A stretch of 64,000 bases of DNA, from contig AP031353.1 in the NCBI GenBank assembly GCA_037833965.1, positions 16,246,501 through 16,310,500 on the forward strand, given 5' to 3'. The notes beneath the pieces are model-generated. The model ran no database searches. It saw nothing but the letters and a program-made list of their open reading frames with translations, and had not been told where the DNA came from. This document shows positions 13,595-25,617 of the stretch, in pieces. Each line of letters opens with the position of its first letter. Within the stretch, counting starts at the first letter, position 1. This DNA comes from Marchantia polymorpha subsp. ruderalis (taxonomy: Eukaryota > Streptophyta > Marchantiopsida > Marchantiales > Marchantiaceae). The translations under genes and the position numbers were made by a program.

Positions 13595-15161
13595 CTGCGA
13601 AGAAATCATAGCATCAATAAGAGAACAGTCAGAAAATATACTTCACTTTTTCACTCGGATACAAACCAATGGCTTGATCTACACTGAATGAGACATATCA
13701 CGAAGTGACAATTCATGCAAAACCAACCTGAAAGTGAACTGAGGCACCGAGTGCAAAGCATGTATTCTACATAGTTCACGTATCACGTAGCACCATGTAT
13801 CACCCGAACAATCAGGCTGACAAACGCTTACGTGGTCCCAGAGGGCTACATACTAACTCTATACTCGAGAATCTCATCACTGGACAGGGTCAACAATAGC
13901 CAAAAACTGCACCATCATGGTCAGTCCGCACTAACGAAATTTGATTGTTCCTACAGCAGAAATAGAAGTGGCCATGGGGAACGGAACCCACTACCTCCAT
14001 CACATTACGGGACAAGTGATGACCTCTTTCACAAACGAGACTATGTAAGCATTGATGCAGTTATCACATCCATGGAGGGAATTATCAACTGTTAACAGCA
14101 TCCACTGCAAAGAACTGGCTGCAAGAACTAAGGAAATTCACACATAATGTTTGCTAATAAGATTATACCATTGGTTGATATGCATGATAATGTCAGTAAT
14201 AGGTGATGGAAGCGATCAAGGAGTGCATGCACTCAGAACCAAAGCAGGTGAGTAAACTTGCGGCTATCACAACTATCACAACTATGAAATCTACGCGATC
14301 TAGTAAATGTAAAAATATGCAGCAAGCAAGCTCAAGGTAGTTTGAAGACAATCTAATGATATTTTGTCATGTCTTTAGAATCCAGTGTTCAGATATGTGA
14401 AGATGACATCGATTATAAGCAAGTCCAAGATAATGTATCTGTTGCAGCAAAAGCGCAGGAAAAAAACTTGTAATTGATACAGCTATTAGGGGCCATTTTG
14501 ATAGAAAACCAAGAGAAAAGCAACAAGAAACAAGAGAAGCCTCAGGCAAAGAAGCTTCTTGGGGTCCTCAATAATCTAGGCTGTGCCGCTCGAAGGAGTT
14601 CAGGACCTGAGCAGTTGTGAGAATTGATCCCAGAATGTCACCTACAACAACACAGCATGATGTCCACCTTAGGCACCACGACATGGCCACATTACGGCAT
14701 TTCAGCGCCTGACGCCCGGGCAGAGAATGTTCAGAGAAGCATGTCCCTCGTCCTGGGTTTCTGTCATGCTGAATAATATGGCGCGTTAGGCCTGTGACAA
14801 CTACCAAGAATCAAAGTATAATTCTAGTACCGAGCCTAAACATGCCCATGAACTTCTTTCTCGTCTTCTCAGATTCATAGCTAGCTAATCTTCTCGTTGA
14901 CTTTCAGTGTTCTTGCCTGGACAAAAATCTCTTATGAAAGCTAGGTGCTGGACAAACTAGGTTCTTTGAGAGTTCTATGTGAAAATGTAACACAGAAGTA
15001 ATTCAGATATTGTACGTAAATATAGACAGACTAATCGGTAATATGACCTTGACTTTTGTGTGAAAAAAGGATCTCATAAGCAAATTTGCGCCAAGATTTA
15101 AAATTCTCAGCCATGAAAAAAGATCAATTTCACAACCTGACTGAGAGCCACATAATGATAC

Positions 15162-15274
15162 CTGGGTAACAACGTAACCGACACCCTGCGGCACAAAGAC
15201 CAGTTGGACAAGGCTAAGAGCATGTTTTGACCGTTGACCTCTAGGATTATCTACAGGATGGTATATCCTTGTGG
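15162..15274 (-). other. Possible isolated exon
   Basis: This - strand segment has a good acceptor (TTTCGTACAG) and donor (CCCAG followed by GTATC) and stays open in one frame for 113 bases. The peptide contains YHPVDNPRGQRSKHALSL and looks coding, but it matches nothing I recognise. It could be an internal exon of the RING or Ser/Arg-rich gene. Its end phase does not fit the next known exon directly, so another exon would be needed. Confidence 0.25.
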
Positions 15275-16113
15275 CTGTACGAAACTGGAGAACCGACAGC
15301 ACCATAAACAATCAAGTACGTTTCGTCTCATAGAAGAACCGAGGCACGATAAAAAGAGCAAAGAACAGCAAAAGCCCCAAAGCTTTAGAACGCAGTAGGA
15401 CTACTTCCAAAGGCGTCATAATCAGTGGATTGACGGTGGTCCGTTCGACAGCATTTTAGAAAAAAGGGGAGGAATATCGAATTTACAGAAATAAACAACA
15501 GATGGAGAATCACAAGTAATTCTATACCGTTATGCCCATCTAAACAGGTAAATGATTGTGCACATAATAAATTGTATTACACAGCTTAGCGGGAAATATA
15601 TATTGAAGATGCCATGGAAACAAAACTATGATGACCTCGTCTTTTCCAAGCTGGGCAACCCCGCTCGAACACTGATAGCATGTTGAAGACATCATTCGCA
15701 AAAATAATACAAGCAAAATTACATGCTGATCTTCATGGTGTTTTCCCCTATGAAGGAATTTGTACAAAGATCTTCGACCAGCTAAATCCCTTCCTTTCAG
15801 AGAAGGCTCTTCAGGAAATAGCACTCACCATAGCGGAGCCGATTCTATTTTGTTTAAGATACAACTATACAAAATGACGTTGCTGGAACCCCTTAAGAGA
15901 AACCAGTATTCTGTTTTTGTGTTTCAATCACTAACGTCAAATACTAAACGACAAAATCGCCCCATGGACACACAAGCGTCTAGAGGCGACTTTGTAAGTC
16001 AGAAACAAGAATGCGCAGATTTTGCAATCTGGTATCACGCTGCTTTCTTGATACATGACTATCGTCAGAAACTTTAAAACTTTCTATTCTTTCTACTGGT
16101 TTTTCTATTGGTT

Positions 16114-16169
16114 TTCAGATGCACCCTGCAAGCGTAGATACTGACCTACGCTTGCAGGGTGCATCTGAA
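16114..16169. repeat. Perfect hairpin, 24-bp arms
   Basis: Arms at 16114-16137 and 16146-16169 are exact reverse complements around an 8-base loop (ATACTGAC). The arms are of mixed, non-AT composition. It sits in DNA with no recognised gene. It could be a foldback remnant, a small-RNA precursor or a template-switch duplication. Confidence 0.9.
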
Positions 16170-18777
16170 GAATAGACAAATAATTAACAGCATCACCAAC
16201 GGGACTTTTAGGCAGGACTGAAAGATAAGAGACTCAAACGGAGCTTGGCATATGAAACGAGAGATATAAGCCATGCCGTACTTACATTGACTTGTGGTTT
16301 CATTGTCCCCCCTGCACATTGCCAAAGCTTGTCATTAGGCCTCGACTGAAGATACACGCAAAATCAACAGAAAACTAGAGTACTGATTGATGGCATATTT
16401 AGGCGTCCTGGGAACACATGACTTCTTATGGAGCTGACAAGGAATTTGAAGAAAGACGCTCAAGACCTTTGCAAACTCATGTGGCGATAAGGCAACTAAA
16501 GGACTCCCTTTGGTTCTTAGGGTTTCAAATTAACGTATACTTCTTTGGCTCGGTGGCCTCCAGAGAACTTGTTGTCTAAGTGCTAACGGTTACATTGCTC
16601 GTAACTGTCACAAACCGTTACAGCACTCTACTTACATGCGCACACTAAAGGCTTTTGAATTGCAAGTGGTCTGCCTTTCTACTCATATACCATCGTAGAT
16701 GAGATTGAGCTGTACATCATTATTCATGTAGAGGCCGCAAGAGCCCAACAAGATATTTTTTTTTGAGGCCAACAAAATAAAACTGGCCATTTTGGACTTA
16801 CCAATCGATATTTTTGATTGCTTTGAAATCCGGTTTGACTCATTTGCGCTTTTATTCTGCTCTAATTCGTTACTTAGGGAATAAGAGAGCAATAGACAAT
16901 ATTCACATATCTTGCTCAGTTTCATCTCGCTTGAGTTCTGTTATGATTTGAGTTTACTTTCAATTCACTTGAATGAGTTTCAAGTGTTCGACATCAAGGA
17001 GTCATGCCTTCCAGGTTCGTTTCTCTGCTTTGTACAGAATTTCATACAGTAATGTACATTACGTATTGAAAACTGAATATTTTTTTAACTCGCCAAGCAG
17101 TCGACCTTAGAGACTAGAGGTTTACCTTAGAGATAAGTGATAATGTGCAAGGTTGCTCCCAGCCGATTCAGGATGTAGATGCTGGTGCGGATATGGACAC
17201 CAGATAGATTGTACATGATTCCATCTCTGAAAAAATTAACAAGGTTGCAACAATGTTATGGATTTGTTTTGTAAGTTTCAGGAATAAGAGTCATTCATAG
17301 ACCACTTGACGGATATACCACAAATAACCATAAAAAATACAACCCTGCCAAGGAACATTTAGTCATCCGACAAAAGTGTCCACACCATAAATAAAGTATA
17401 CTTTGTCTACCTCTAGGTGTACAAGTGACATCTGAAGCATGAGTCTATCCATGTAACTTTCATATGAAATACACAGCGCAAAATATCCAGGGCCCCATTG
17501 TCGACTCATGCAAAAAGGCTCAATTGCAAGTCAAAAAAAGTCGAAATCATCCATGATTACATTCAATGGTCTCTACAAAAAAACTGATCAGGGAGGCAGC
17601 AAGCAGTTTCTTCCCGAAAGTCTCATATAATCTGCCTACGCAGCCTCTTACACGAAGCCAACCATGATCGCTCAAGAATACTCAGTTTACCTTATACACT
17701 GTCTGACGGAGTCCAAACAAAAGTTCCAAATCCAAACAAAAGTTCTTGACAATGTGAAACCAATAAATTAGGAGTCAACAGACCAGTGATGCGTATTACT
17801 GTACTAAACTTATAACAACCTCTGGATACATTATGAAAATCTTACCCCCAAGATTGCTCAAACGGTCTGATATGAGGGAAGATAACACAGCAGAGAGCAA
17901 ACGTATTAAAATACTCAATCCGACCTTACAAATTCCACACGCCATACTGACCAAAGAGTGACCACAGCGAAACATCCAGAACTGACCAACAAATGTGAAC
18001 ACCCTAGTTACTGGTTCAGGAAAAAAAATCGCGTAAATTATTCCTCAAGATTACGTACAGGCTTATTTCACTGCACACTACTATGCAAAAAACTATGTGC
18101 ACTGTGTACAAACAATCGTGACGGATAGTTAATTTTGACTTTCGGCAAGAAGACATATCTCTTGCACGTAAAAAGTGTCTTTTATATATTTCAAGTACGA
18201 GACGAATAAGCAAACTTATGTTACCAGGATAAGGTTTAAGTAGCTCTGCAGATAGATATAAACTATCAAAATACCTGCCGAACAAGATGCTCAAAAGTTA
18301 GGCTGTAGTAGGAAACAATTTAAAATCGTGTCCACGTCAAACATACGTTACAGCAGTTTAAAAACGGGCCGACAAGTCTGTAATGAGAACGGAGATGATT
18401 AGGGAAAAAACGCAAATTGTATTTACTAGATGCAGAAGCAGAAAGGAAATATGGTCATATTATAGACAATTATTCATAGCTTGGACAGTTTGAAACCTAC
18501 AAAGGCGGTACTGGTGGCTGAGTAGCGATGTAGGTAAAACTAAAGAATCAATAAACCTCTGCGTCTTCAAAGATTGATGGGTTCTAAGTTTGATCTACTA
18601 TATGACATTGTCCAGGAATATCATTAGGTCAACTAGAAGCAGAAGTACGTTTACACATCCGGGATTCTGTCACCATGTCTATCGAGTACATCTACGGGGG
18701 ATAATTATGGCAGCATCCAAGAGCTGGACGATGAAGAAAAAGATGACCGTTCCAAGCGTTCACTTCTACTGTTCTGT

Positions 18778-18807
18778 AACTGTAGAAGTTCTGTAACTTC
18801 TACAGTT
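18778..18807. repeat. Inverted repeat, 13-bp arms
   Basis: AACTGTAGAAGTT at 18778-18790 and its exact reverse complement at 18795-18807, with a 4-base loop. Confidence 0.85.
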
Positions 18808-19958
18808 CCAGGCGTGATCTCTCACAATATGTGTTCATATAACAATTTCGAATAAGATACAGTGATGGAAGTGCTTGCTCCCTGAAAGAAGCAGTTATCG
18901 AGGATGCTACAAAATTAGCTGCGATGCTCCCTAGGTAATAAAATGATGCCGGGAAATGTAGGATTGAAATAGACTTGGATTTAACAAACAGGGAAAGAAC
19001 CATAAAGTACTCGCACTCTTTCAAATGAGGCGTGAGCAGAACTTGCAGGAAGTTCATGACCAATTTATATATAGTTGAGGAAAGAGCTCCAAATGTACAA
19101 ATTATTTTAATGCTTCTTATTTTCTAACTGCCACCCTTCTAAGAAGTTTCTAGATTCTAGTAGAGCATAACGGGTCCTCGTTACAAGTATGTAGTTTAGA
19201 ACATGGCCTGCTTGTCCTCAAAGTCGCTGGAGATTGCATGTCTGTCTTTTCAGCCTGTCTTCCTTGCAGACACTACAAGGGCTTTGACTTGTCATATCAC
19301 AAATCTTTTCTATCCTTGATCTTCAGTTTTACAGAAGTTGTGTCTAGAGTTTTAGACAGCAGCGAGGTGTTATGTTGTAGAGAGTTTACAATGCTGACTA
19401 TTAAAAAAATATTTTAATTTATCGCTGGTTGCGGAAAAGATACTGATATCCGTATGGGTAAATGTTACAAATGAACAGAATGTACTAACAACGGAAAATG
19501 GATTTATCTCACTGTGAGACTCAAAGTTAACACCAGATAAGAACTGGTGATATATTTCAAAAGGTCGTTTCTTGGCGAGTATAATCAAATCTTCCCCAGA
19601 TTCTATCTTATTTACTAGTGGTTCAGATTCATGAGGCCTGCAAAAGTCCCACTCTTGCGATGCTCCAACTTTGTCACCCGATTTCAGATCGTCTCCTCAA
19701 GCATAAGAAGTGTTTGACTATAAATATTCAGTTTATTATCTTGTGACATAGTGTGATTCTTCACAGGTTTATTCACCACCGCCCGAAAGTCCTATCCCCA
19801 GATTCTTGAAAATAATTTTCTCTTAAAGTTCAGAGACTTTTCGTAAATCTCTGAAGACGCTATGTTTTTTGTCTTTGCAGGTGAAATGAAGTGTATTTTT
19901 GACTGAGGAAAAGACCACTCCTCGAACATCTCAACGATTCTGCCTCCTAGTTCAATCA

Positions 19959-19987
19959 AGTGATCTCCAGTAAAGCTGGAGATCACT
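19959..19987. repeat. Inverted repeat, 12-bp arms
   Basis: AGTGATCTCCAG at 19959-19970 faces CTGGAGATCACT at 19976-19987 across a 5-base loop. An outer CAATCAAG/CTTGATTG pair extends the symmetry with a gap. Confidence 0.85.
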
Positions 19988-20752
19988 GATTAAATTGACT
20001 TGATTGGTTTTGAGTGTTATGACACGCAAAATAAATAAGCTCAGTTTTCTCCAGCTCTACAGGTTGAAGACCATAGACATCTCCCTCGCTGAGCAGTACT
20101 AGTGTGAAGAGAATAAGTAGAAGGAGATGATTAGATATTGGAGGACTCCTTGAACGAGAATAGTCTCTCTCGGATCGACCTGAGAGTTCGAGTGTCCAGG
20201 CATCAAGCAAGAAATTCTTTACTACTCATCAATCTGAAAAATATAACAGCGATTGAGACTTCTTTAGGCTTTGGGTCCAAGCTAATAAATTCCTAAAATG
20301 CTTGGATTCTACCAGCAGAGCGATGTTAAGAGGCATCTTCACTCTCATGTTAAAGATAAACAGGAGTTTTGTCCACCTTGCCAAATAATGTGCAAGGTGC
20401 AAAACGTTTCCCCATCTTGCTGCCCTTGTTGCTCTTGTGATTGAGCAAGAAGACCTCCATTCGCAACATGAACTTAAGGCGAGTCCTCTGACAAACAACA
20501 CAATAGAGATTGTGCTTGAGGACGACGGGTTTGAGGTCCAGAGTGATAAGGTAGAAGCTGAATTTTAATTGCTCCCTCCCTGTCCAGTTTCTGTGAGTTA
20601 CCAGAAATTGCCTCTATCGCTAAAGGTTCGAAGGTTCTGCTTCCATCAGCATAAATCTCTTCCCAAGGAAAAATCTGGTGTCATCGCAATCTTCTGTACT
20701 TGACCCAACACAGACTTCGCAGCATCATTTTCAAGTGAATCTTCAAATCCAG

Positions 20753-20845
20753 GAGATTTGGGGAAAACGAAGATTTGGGGGAAAACCGGAGATTTGGGGA
20801 AACCAGAGATTTGGGGGAAAACCGGAGATTTGGGGGAAACCGGAG
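20753..20845. repeat. Minisatellite of five 17-20 base units
   Basis: Five tandem units of the form GAGATTTGGGGGAAAACCG, varying by one to three bases. The G-rich runs lie on the + strand. Both strands stay open over the array in some frames, giving Phe/Pro repeats on the - strand, but no gene context supports translation. Confidence 0.85.
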
Positions 20846-21705
20846 TTGTTGCAGATTTAACGTGGCAAAATTTGTAAGTACTGAAGCAAGCAAACAATCC
20901 TAAACTTACTTCAAGGTAGTAAAGGTGGAACACTTTAAATCAAATGCGTCTCAAGAGGAGAGATGGGGCTCCGAAATGTCGTCAAAACACGACCTGAAAA
21001 TAATCTACACATAAGAAGACCTTAGGACCGGCAGTAAAGATGTGTGATCACAACCTGAAAAGTATCATTTCCGGGGCTGCAACACAGGTGAGTCCTGAGT
21101 TTATCATTATTTGCCCAAGTAACAAAGGCATGTTCATCCATTACTAGCAGCAAGGATAGCTAATGTGAATATAGATCATGGTAACCACTCAACGAATTGC
21201 CCACATTCTAGGTTTCGTGGCAAGATACAGGCACTTAAATCTTGTAACGACATTCGTGAGTGGACAATCAGCTTTTCATATTATTTGAGGTTCATACCAT
21301 TTGCCAGTAATGCATCATCTTTCTGGCTCATCCAATTGATTGTTAGAATTAGATTACTAATCCAGAGCTTGTGGAGTGCTATTTACCCATCTTCTTACAC
21401 ATCTTCTTGCAGAAGATGGTAGATTGTACTCAGTAAAGTTAGCATGTAGTCACGTCCACATTCCGGACTTCTGTTGGAAATGACCAAATGGGAAGAAAAA
21501 GAAATAAGATATGATGAAGACGGGCAGAAAAAGGAGAAGAATTTGAAAGTACAGTGAAAATCTCTTTGAAAGTAAAAGAGAAAACCCCAGAATGAGATTT
21601 TCTCAAAGATACCAGTAGAGCCTTCGCTAGCTGACACTCATTTGAAGTTAAAGTTGGAACTATTCCCAGCTTGAGATTTTTTAGACCCACTAAACGTTAT
21701 GGTTA

Positions 21706-21852
21706 ATTCATAACAGTGTTCTCAAAAAGGTAACATCCTTCGTGATTGACATGCATGTTCTGCGTGCATGCATTCATGTCAGTCACCAAATCTTTCTAAG
21801 TACGAAGACTGACCAAAGTGGGATGTGACATTTTGAGAACACTGTTATGAAT
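21706..21852. mobile_element. MITE-like element with 22-bp terminal inverted repeats
   Basis: Perfect 22-base terminal repeats at 21706-21727 and 21831-21852 bound a 147-base element without coding capacity. The interior contains a second imperfect palindrome built on GCATGCATG-type sequence. A target-site duplication is not clear at the edges, so class assignment is open. Confidence 0.6.
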
Positions 21853-22799
21853 GAATGAGTGTATGAACTTCAAGTCACCATGACATTTGTAAATGCCGTC
21901 ACTACATTCCCTTCTTCCTGTTCAGATTTGTCAATTTTTCATTGTGCATTTTTTAAATGTCTACATAATTATGAAGGAGATAGATTATATTACAAGTCAT
22001 ATCTTTTCACTAAAATAATACAGGCATTCAACTCGTTAGTATGGCATGCATACTAAGTTATAACTTTTCCCTCCTTCCAGTGTTCTTCCGTAAATGAAGG
22101 GCAAGAGCTTTTAAAGTTCGAGTACGGAATATTCAAAACGATTCAAAATCTGATGCCTATTCACATAGAAATAATCTTTTGTATCTTGTATCATCTATTC
22201 AGATCTGACTCATAGATTCCAGCCACTATCACGTTATGGGATCATTACATTTTGCATCTATAATCTTCTTGACGCTGTATATTGTTTGAAATACAATTTC
22301 ATTGAAATACTGACAACTTTTTTTACTGAAATACAGACAACTTCACCTTCTTAAAAGATGATAAATGGAGTATTTGTCAGAATTTCAACTGCAAACAGCT
22401 GTAAATCTTTCAAAAGAAAAATGGACTTGGGAGGCGAAAACAAATAGATTAGACAGGCAGACAGTCCAAACTTTAGCACCAGTCAGTATATTCCCCAATC
22501 TTTAGCCTATATAAAACAATACTCAAAAATCCTGGAAGGCAGCAAGATTTATGTCCCGCTTAAGTGGGCAGAAATGACGGAAAGCGATCTGCGCATATAA
22601 TTTGCGCGCAGATCTCTTGTAGACTTACTCTAAGCAGATTTTCACTGCACTCAGCTCTTAAGCAATATGCAAGATGGATGCATATGATGCATCTACACAC
22701 CTCTGGTCATAAACACATGTAATTTCAATCGTAACAAATAGCACAACAAGACGGTATGTCAATCATATGATTTAGTATTTACAGATGACAGTTTCATAC

Positions 22800-23489
22800 T
22801 CCATCATGGAGGTTCATCCGGGAAGTTCCATCTTCAATGTCTTTGATGAAAGCTAGAAGAGAAAAACCATCAAAACAAACCGGAAACCAAGAACACAGTA
22901 TCAGCCGCATTGACGGTAAGGGTGATAGAAGAATTGACGGCGTACTCCTTCATACTCAGTTTCCTGACTTTGATCAGTCGAAATTGATGGGACCTGTGCT
23001 GCAGTGGACAAATCCGCTGCGGATACGGTATGGTAGACGTCTTCAAAGTCAATATATGGAGCATCCTCGATCACGAGGTCTCCACCCCAACCAGTACCGT
23101 TCGCGTAAAGCCAGTGTCCAGTCTCTACGTTTCTGCAATTGGGGCATTGCATAGCTCCCTTAGCATTAAAAGCGGAGCCGATGCAATCTGCCAGAAAATC
23201 CAACATGTTAAATTTTCTCCATGATTATAATGCTCGCTTATAAACTTGGCATGCGTTGACCAGAAACCATAAAATTGTAGAGCAAGTACGGTCAGCACTG
23301 GCATGATAACAGGAATTAGTTTGTGAGCATACCCAAATGAAACCTGTGGCCACATGTGAGTTTGGCAGTAGATCTACTACCGCTTTCCATCACGACATCC
23401 AAACAAATTGAACATGCCTCCGTCTGTACTTGCTGAGAGATTTCGTCTGTAGTCTGCTTCCCAGCACTAGGAAGCTTCATGGCAGCCAT
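22800..23489 (-). CDS. RING-H2 E3 ubiquitin ligase, RFI2-like, 5' exons (partial model)
   Basis: Likely a ubiquitin-protein ligase. The first coding exon (23489-23333) starts MAAMKLPSAGK and carries CSICLDVV and LTCGHRFHL, ending at a GTATGC donor. The second starts at 23187 with DCIGSAFNAKGAMQCPNCRN and HWLYANGTG. Together they give C-x2-C...C-x-H-x2-H-x2-C...C-x2-C, a RING-H2. The CIGSAFN-KGAMQCPNCR signature and the short N terminus match the plant RFI2 (red/far-red signalling) group. The second exon stays open to a TGA at 22903; its true donor is not clear. A candidate third exon at 22852-22800 has an excellent acceptor (TTTTTCTCTTCTAG), a GTATGA donor and encodes FIKDIEDGTSRMNLHDG if entered in phase 1. 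Where the gene ends is unresolved; the Ser/Arg-rich exons at 13.6-10.4 kb are candidates. Confidence 0.8.
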
Positions 23490-23834
23490 ACCTGGCCGCC
23501 AACAATCCTTGGAACCAGATCAAGTTCTTCTTCAGACTATAAGACACGTCAGAAGGAAAGCTCCTTGAATGCTTCCTCCTCACGCAAAAGAATCTGGTCC
23601 CAGAAGCACCTTGAGCATCAGACACAAACAAAACAACGTGTCAAGAAAGGGCAATATGGGCAGAGTATTCTGGATATTAGCAGAAACAATGATCATGGAA
23701 AGGATATATCGCGAAGGGGCCTAGTGCAAAACAAGATGAATGCTGACGAATAATTCCCATTCTCTCAATCGTCCCGCCAATTGGCCAAAGATGCAATGTT
23801 CTTCATGTCAGCTTAAGTACCACTAATAATTCTG

Positions 23835-24497
23835 ATGAAGCCCAATGAGAATACAAATTACCAGCCACAGCCTGAAGCATATTCTTCACCAGAGACAACA
23901 CTGTGCGCAGCCCATGGATATCCTCATGTCAAGTCTAGCTCCAGGAAAACTTTCTACTATCCAACCGCAACAAATAGTAGATTTTGCCACATAAAGAACA
24001 AAGACCGTTCAGTGAATTACTTAGTTGCAGACGTATTTCCCAATTCAGTACTCCAAGACATGAATTACATTCACATAGAGTTTGTGGAGCATGCTGTAGC
24101 ATCTGATTGTTTCTTGATATTGAATTGGTACTTTTCTATCACCTCGATTACGACGAAGCTACTCTGGCACACTCACAAAAAATTTCCCATTACTCTACTA
24201 CAGCGCATAATTCTACCAGTCCCCCCAAGTGTTCAAAGTGATAGACTGTGTCCCAATTCACAGCCGGGAGCAAACCTCGAGAATTGCCTACAGTCAAAAC
24301 TCAGTATCCAACATACTGCCCACCTGATTGCGACAACCTCAGAGACCAATTACGACGACACGGGCTCAAACAAGACGCTCCTCAGACCACATTCCAAGCA
24401 GAGAGCAGCCGGACTCTTGGTCGTGGCAGGGCCAAAGATCTTACCTGAAGTGAACAACTTCGCGCTGGATCGCTCCAGTCGCGCCCTCTGCCACTAA
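23835..24497 (+). CDS. Open frame of 220 aa, doubtful
   Basis: ATG-initiated frame beginning MKPNENTNYQPQPEAYSSPE. Composition is mixed, with no domain, membrane segment or repeat I can name. It lies upstream of and antisense to the RING gene. Its length is notable for this AT content, but without homology it is best held as a possible chance frame or an unrecognised gene. Confidence 0.2.
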   Translation: MKPNENTNYQPQPEAYSSPETTLCAAHGYPHVKSSSRKTFYYPTATNSRFCHIKNKDRSVNYLVADVFPNSVLQDMNYIHIEFVEHAVASDCFLILNWYFSITSITTKLLWHTHKKFPITLLQRIILPVPPSVQSDRLCPNSQPGANLENCLQSKLSIQHTAHLIATTSETNYDDTGSNKTLLRPHSKQRAAGLLVVAGPKILPEVNNFALDRSSRALCH

Positions 24498-25185
24498 AAG
24501 CTCTCACATGGCGCACCAGCACGCTCCCTGCTCTGGCATTGCTACCGGTCCCCTCCGCGTCACACCGTCTCGCGAACGTTGAGCGTTGACAGTCCGACGC
24601 TCGTTACTGCATCCTCATGCGGTGAATTCTCGAGAGGAGCGTGTGTCCGCTTTCGGTGTCCTCGATGTACACGAACAACTCTGCATTGAATGACGCGGGT
24701 GGAATTGGGCATTTTCACCCCAGTTACCATGATAAACATCGAGTCTCCCTTTTCACCCTCACTCTCCCACAACTTTTCCTGCCAACGTGGCAGTCAACTC
24801 AGGACCTGACCTGACCGGCCCTGGATCACAGTTCACCTCTCCGGTGTACGTGGTAACCGGGTTACTCACTATCCCTGGCAAAGGCCACCGAACCTCCCCC
24901 TCCAGGTTCGGGAGAAATTTGTCCTATAACCGAAGGCGATACTTCACGTGGAAGTCATACACTGAGCCCGAAAACATTGAAATGAAATGCGGAATTTAAA
25001 TTCGCTAAAAGCCGACCCGGCGGCGCGGCAGCGGGCCAAAATTAAAATGAAATTTCAATCGGGCGTGGGGACGGTGGGAGGGGCGGGGCCTGAAGACGGG
25101 GCGAAGTGCCATTACTTTTTATATAGTTTTAAAGTTAAACGCGGGCTTTTTTTAGAAGGCCAGGCTCGTGGGGACAGGGACACCC

Positions 25186-25307
25186 ACCCTAACCCTAAGC
25201 TACTACATATCCACGCATCGACGCGAGGAAGACTCCTCTTCGCATTTCTGGACTGTAAATCTGTCGCTCCGTCGATCACCTCCCTCCACCCTAACCCTAA
25301 GCTACAT
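25186..25307 (+). promoter_or_regulatory. Duplicated telo-box motif in the eS28 leader
   Basis: ACCCTAACCCTAA occurs at 25186-25198 and again at 25288-25300. Each is followed by AAGCTAC and ATATC, so a block of about 25 bases is duplicated 102 bases apart. AAACCCTAA-type telo-boxes are known elements of plant translation-machinery promoters, which fits a gene for a ribosomal protein starting at 25420. Confidence 0.7.
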
Positions 25308-25419
25308 ATCGAAGTGCAGAGATCGGGAAGTTCTCTTTCACAGATTTGTGCACGGTGCGTGGCTGTCTTGCTGCTCTCGAACACCGCCGGCTTGTTGACG
25401 ACACCGCTGCTGCCGCACC

Positions 25420-25617
25420 ATGGAAACGCAGGTGAAGCTCGCGATCGTTATGAAGGTCATCGGCCGCACTGGATCAAGGGGACAAGTGACCCAGGTGCGC
25501 GTGAAGTTTTTGGACGACCAAAATCGTCTTATCATGAGGAACGTCAAGGGGCCCGTCCGTGAAGGTGACATTCTCACCCTGCTCGAGTCCGAGCGCGAGG
25601 CAAGGAGGCTGCGATAG
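25420..25617 (+). CDS. RPS28: 40S ribosomal protein S28 (eS28)
   Basis: Small-subunit ribosomal protein near the mRNA exit channel and E site. The 65-residue product is full length for the family. It contains [40 protein letters not shown] and the C-terminal [10 protein letters not shown], all diagnostic of eS28. The frame is intronless, starts at CACCATGG (good plant context) and ends TAG. The leader is GC-rich with telo-boxes. A likely polyadenylation signal (CAATAAAAT) lies near 26005. Confidence 0.97.
   Translation: METQVKLAIVMKVIGRTGSRGQVTQVRVKFLDDQNRLIMRNVKGPVREGDILTLLESEREARRLR

Larger units (their letters stand above)
13595..22799. other. Long stretch with at most scattered - strand exons
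   Basis: No convincing complete gene. If the RING gene runs on to 10.4 kb, this is its intronic space. The best exon candidate is 15274-15162 (-): CGTACAG acceptor, CCCAG/GTATC donor and an open frame including YHPVDNPRGQRSKHALSL, of no family I know. The stretch also holds a 24-bp-arm hairpin (16114-16169), smaller inverted repeats (18778-18807, 19959-19987), a five-unit minisatellite (20753-20845) and a MITE-like element (21706-21852). Confidence 0.35.
23490..25419. promoter_or_regulatory. Head-to-head intergenic region between the RING and eS28 genes
   Basis: The RING gene leaves on the - strand and eS28 on the + strand, so this 1.9 kb carries both promoters. The left two thirds are AT-rich; from about 24500 it turns GC-rich. 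The eS28 leader has two telo-box blocks (25186-25198, 25288-25300). One frame of 220 codons (23835-24497, +) is open but resembles no protein I know. Confidence 0.5.

Noticed and set aside
20681-20933. - strand frame with Phe-Pro repeats
   Set aside because: Translation of the minisatellite; no gene context and several frames open through it.
25186-25307. Interstitial telomere
   Set aside because: Only two hexamer-like units (ACCCTAACCCTAA) per block, embedded in a ribosomal protein leader; telo-box is the better reading.
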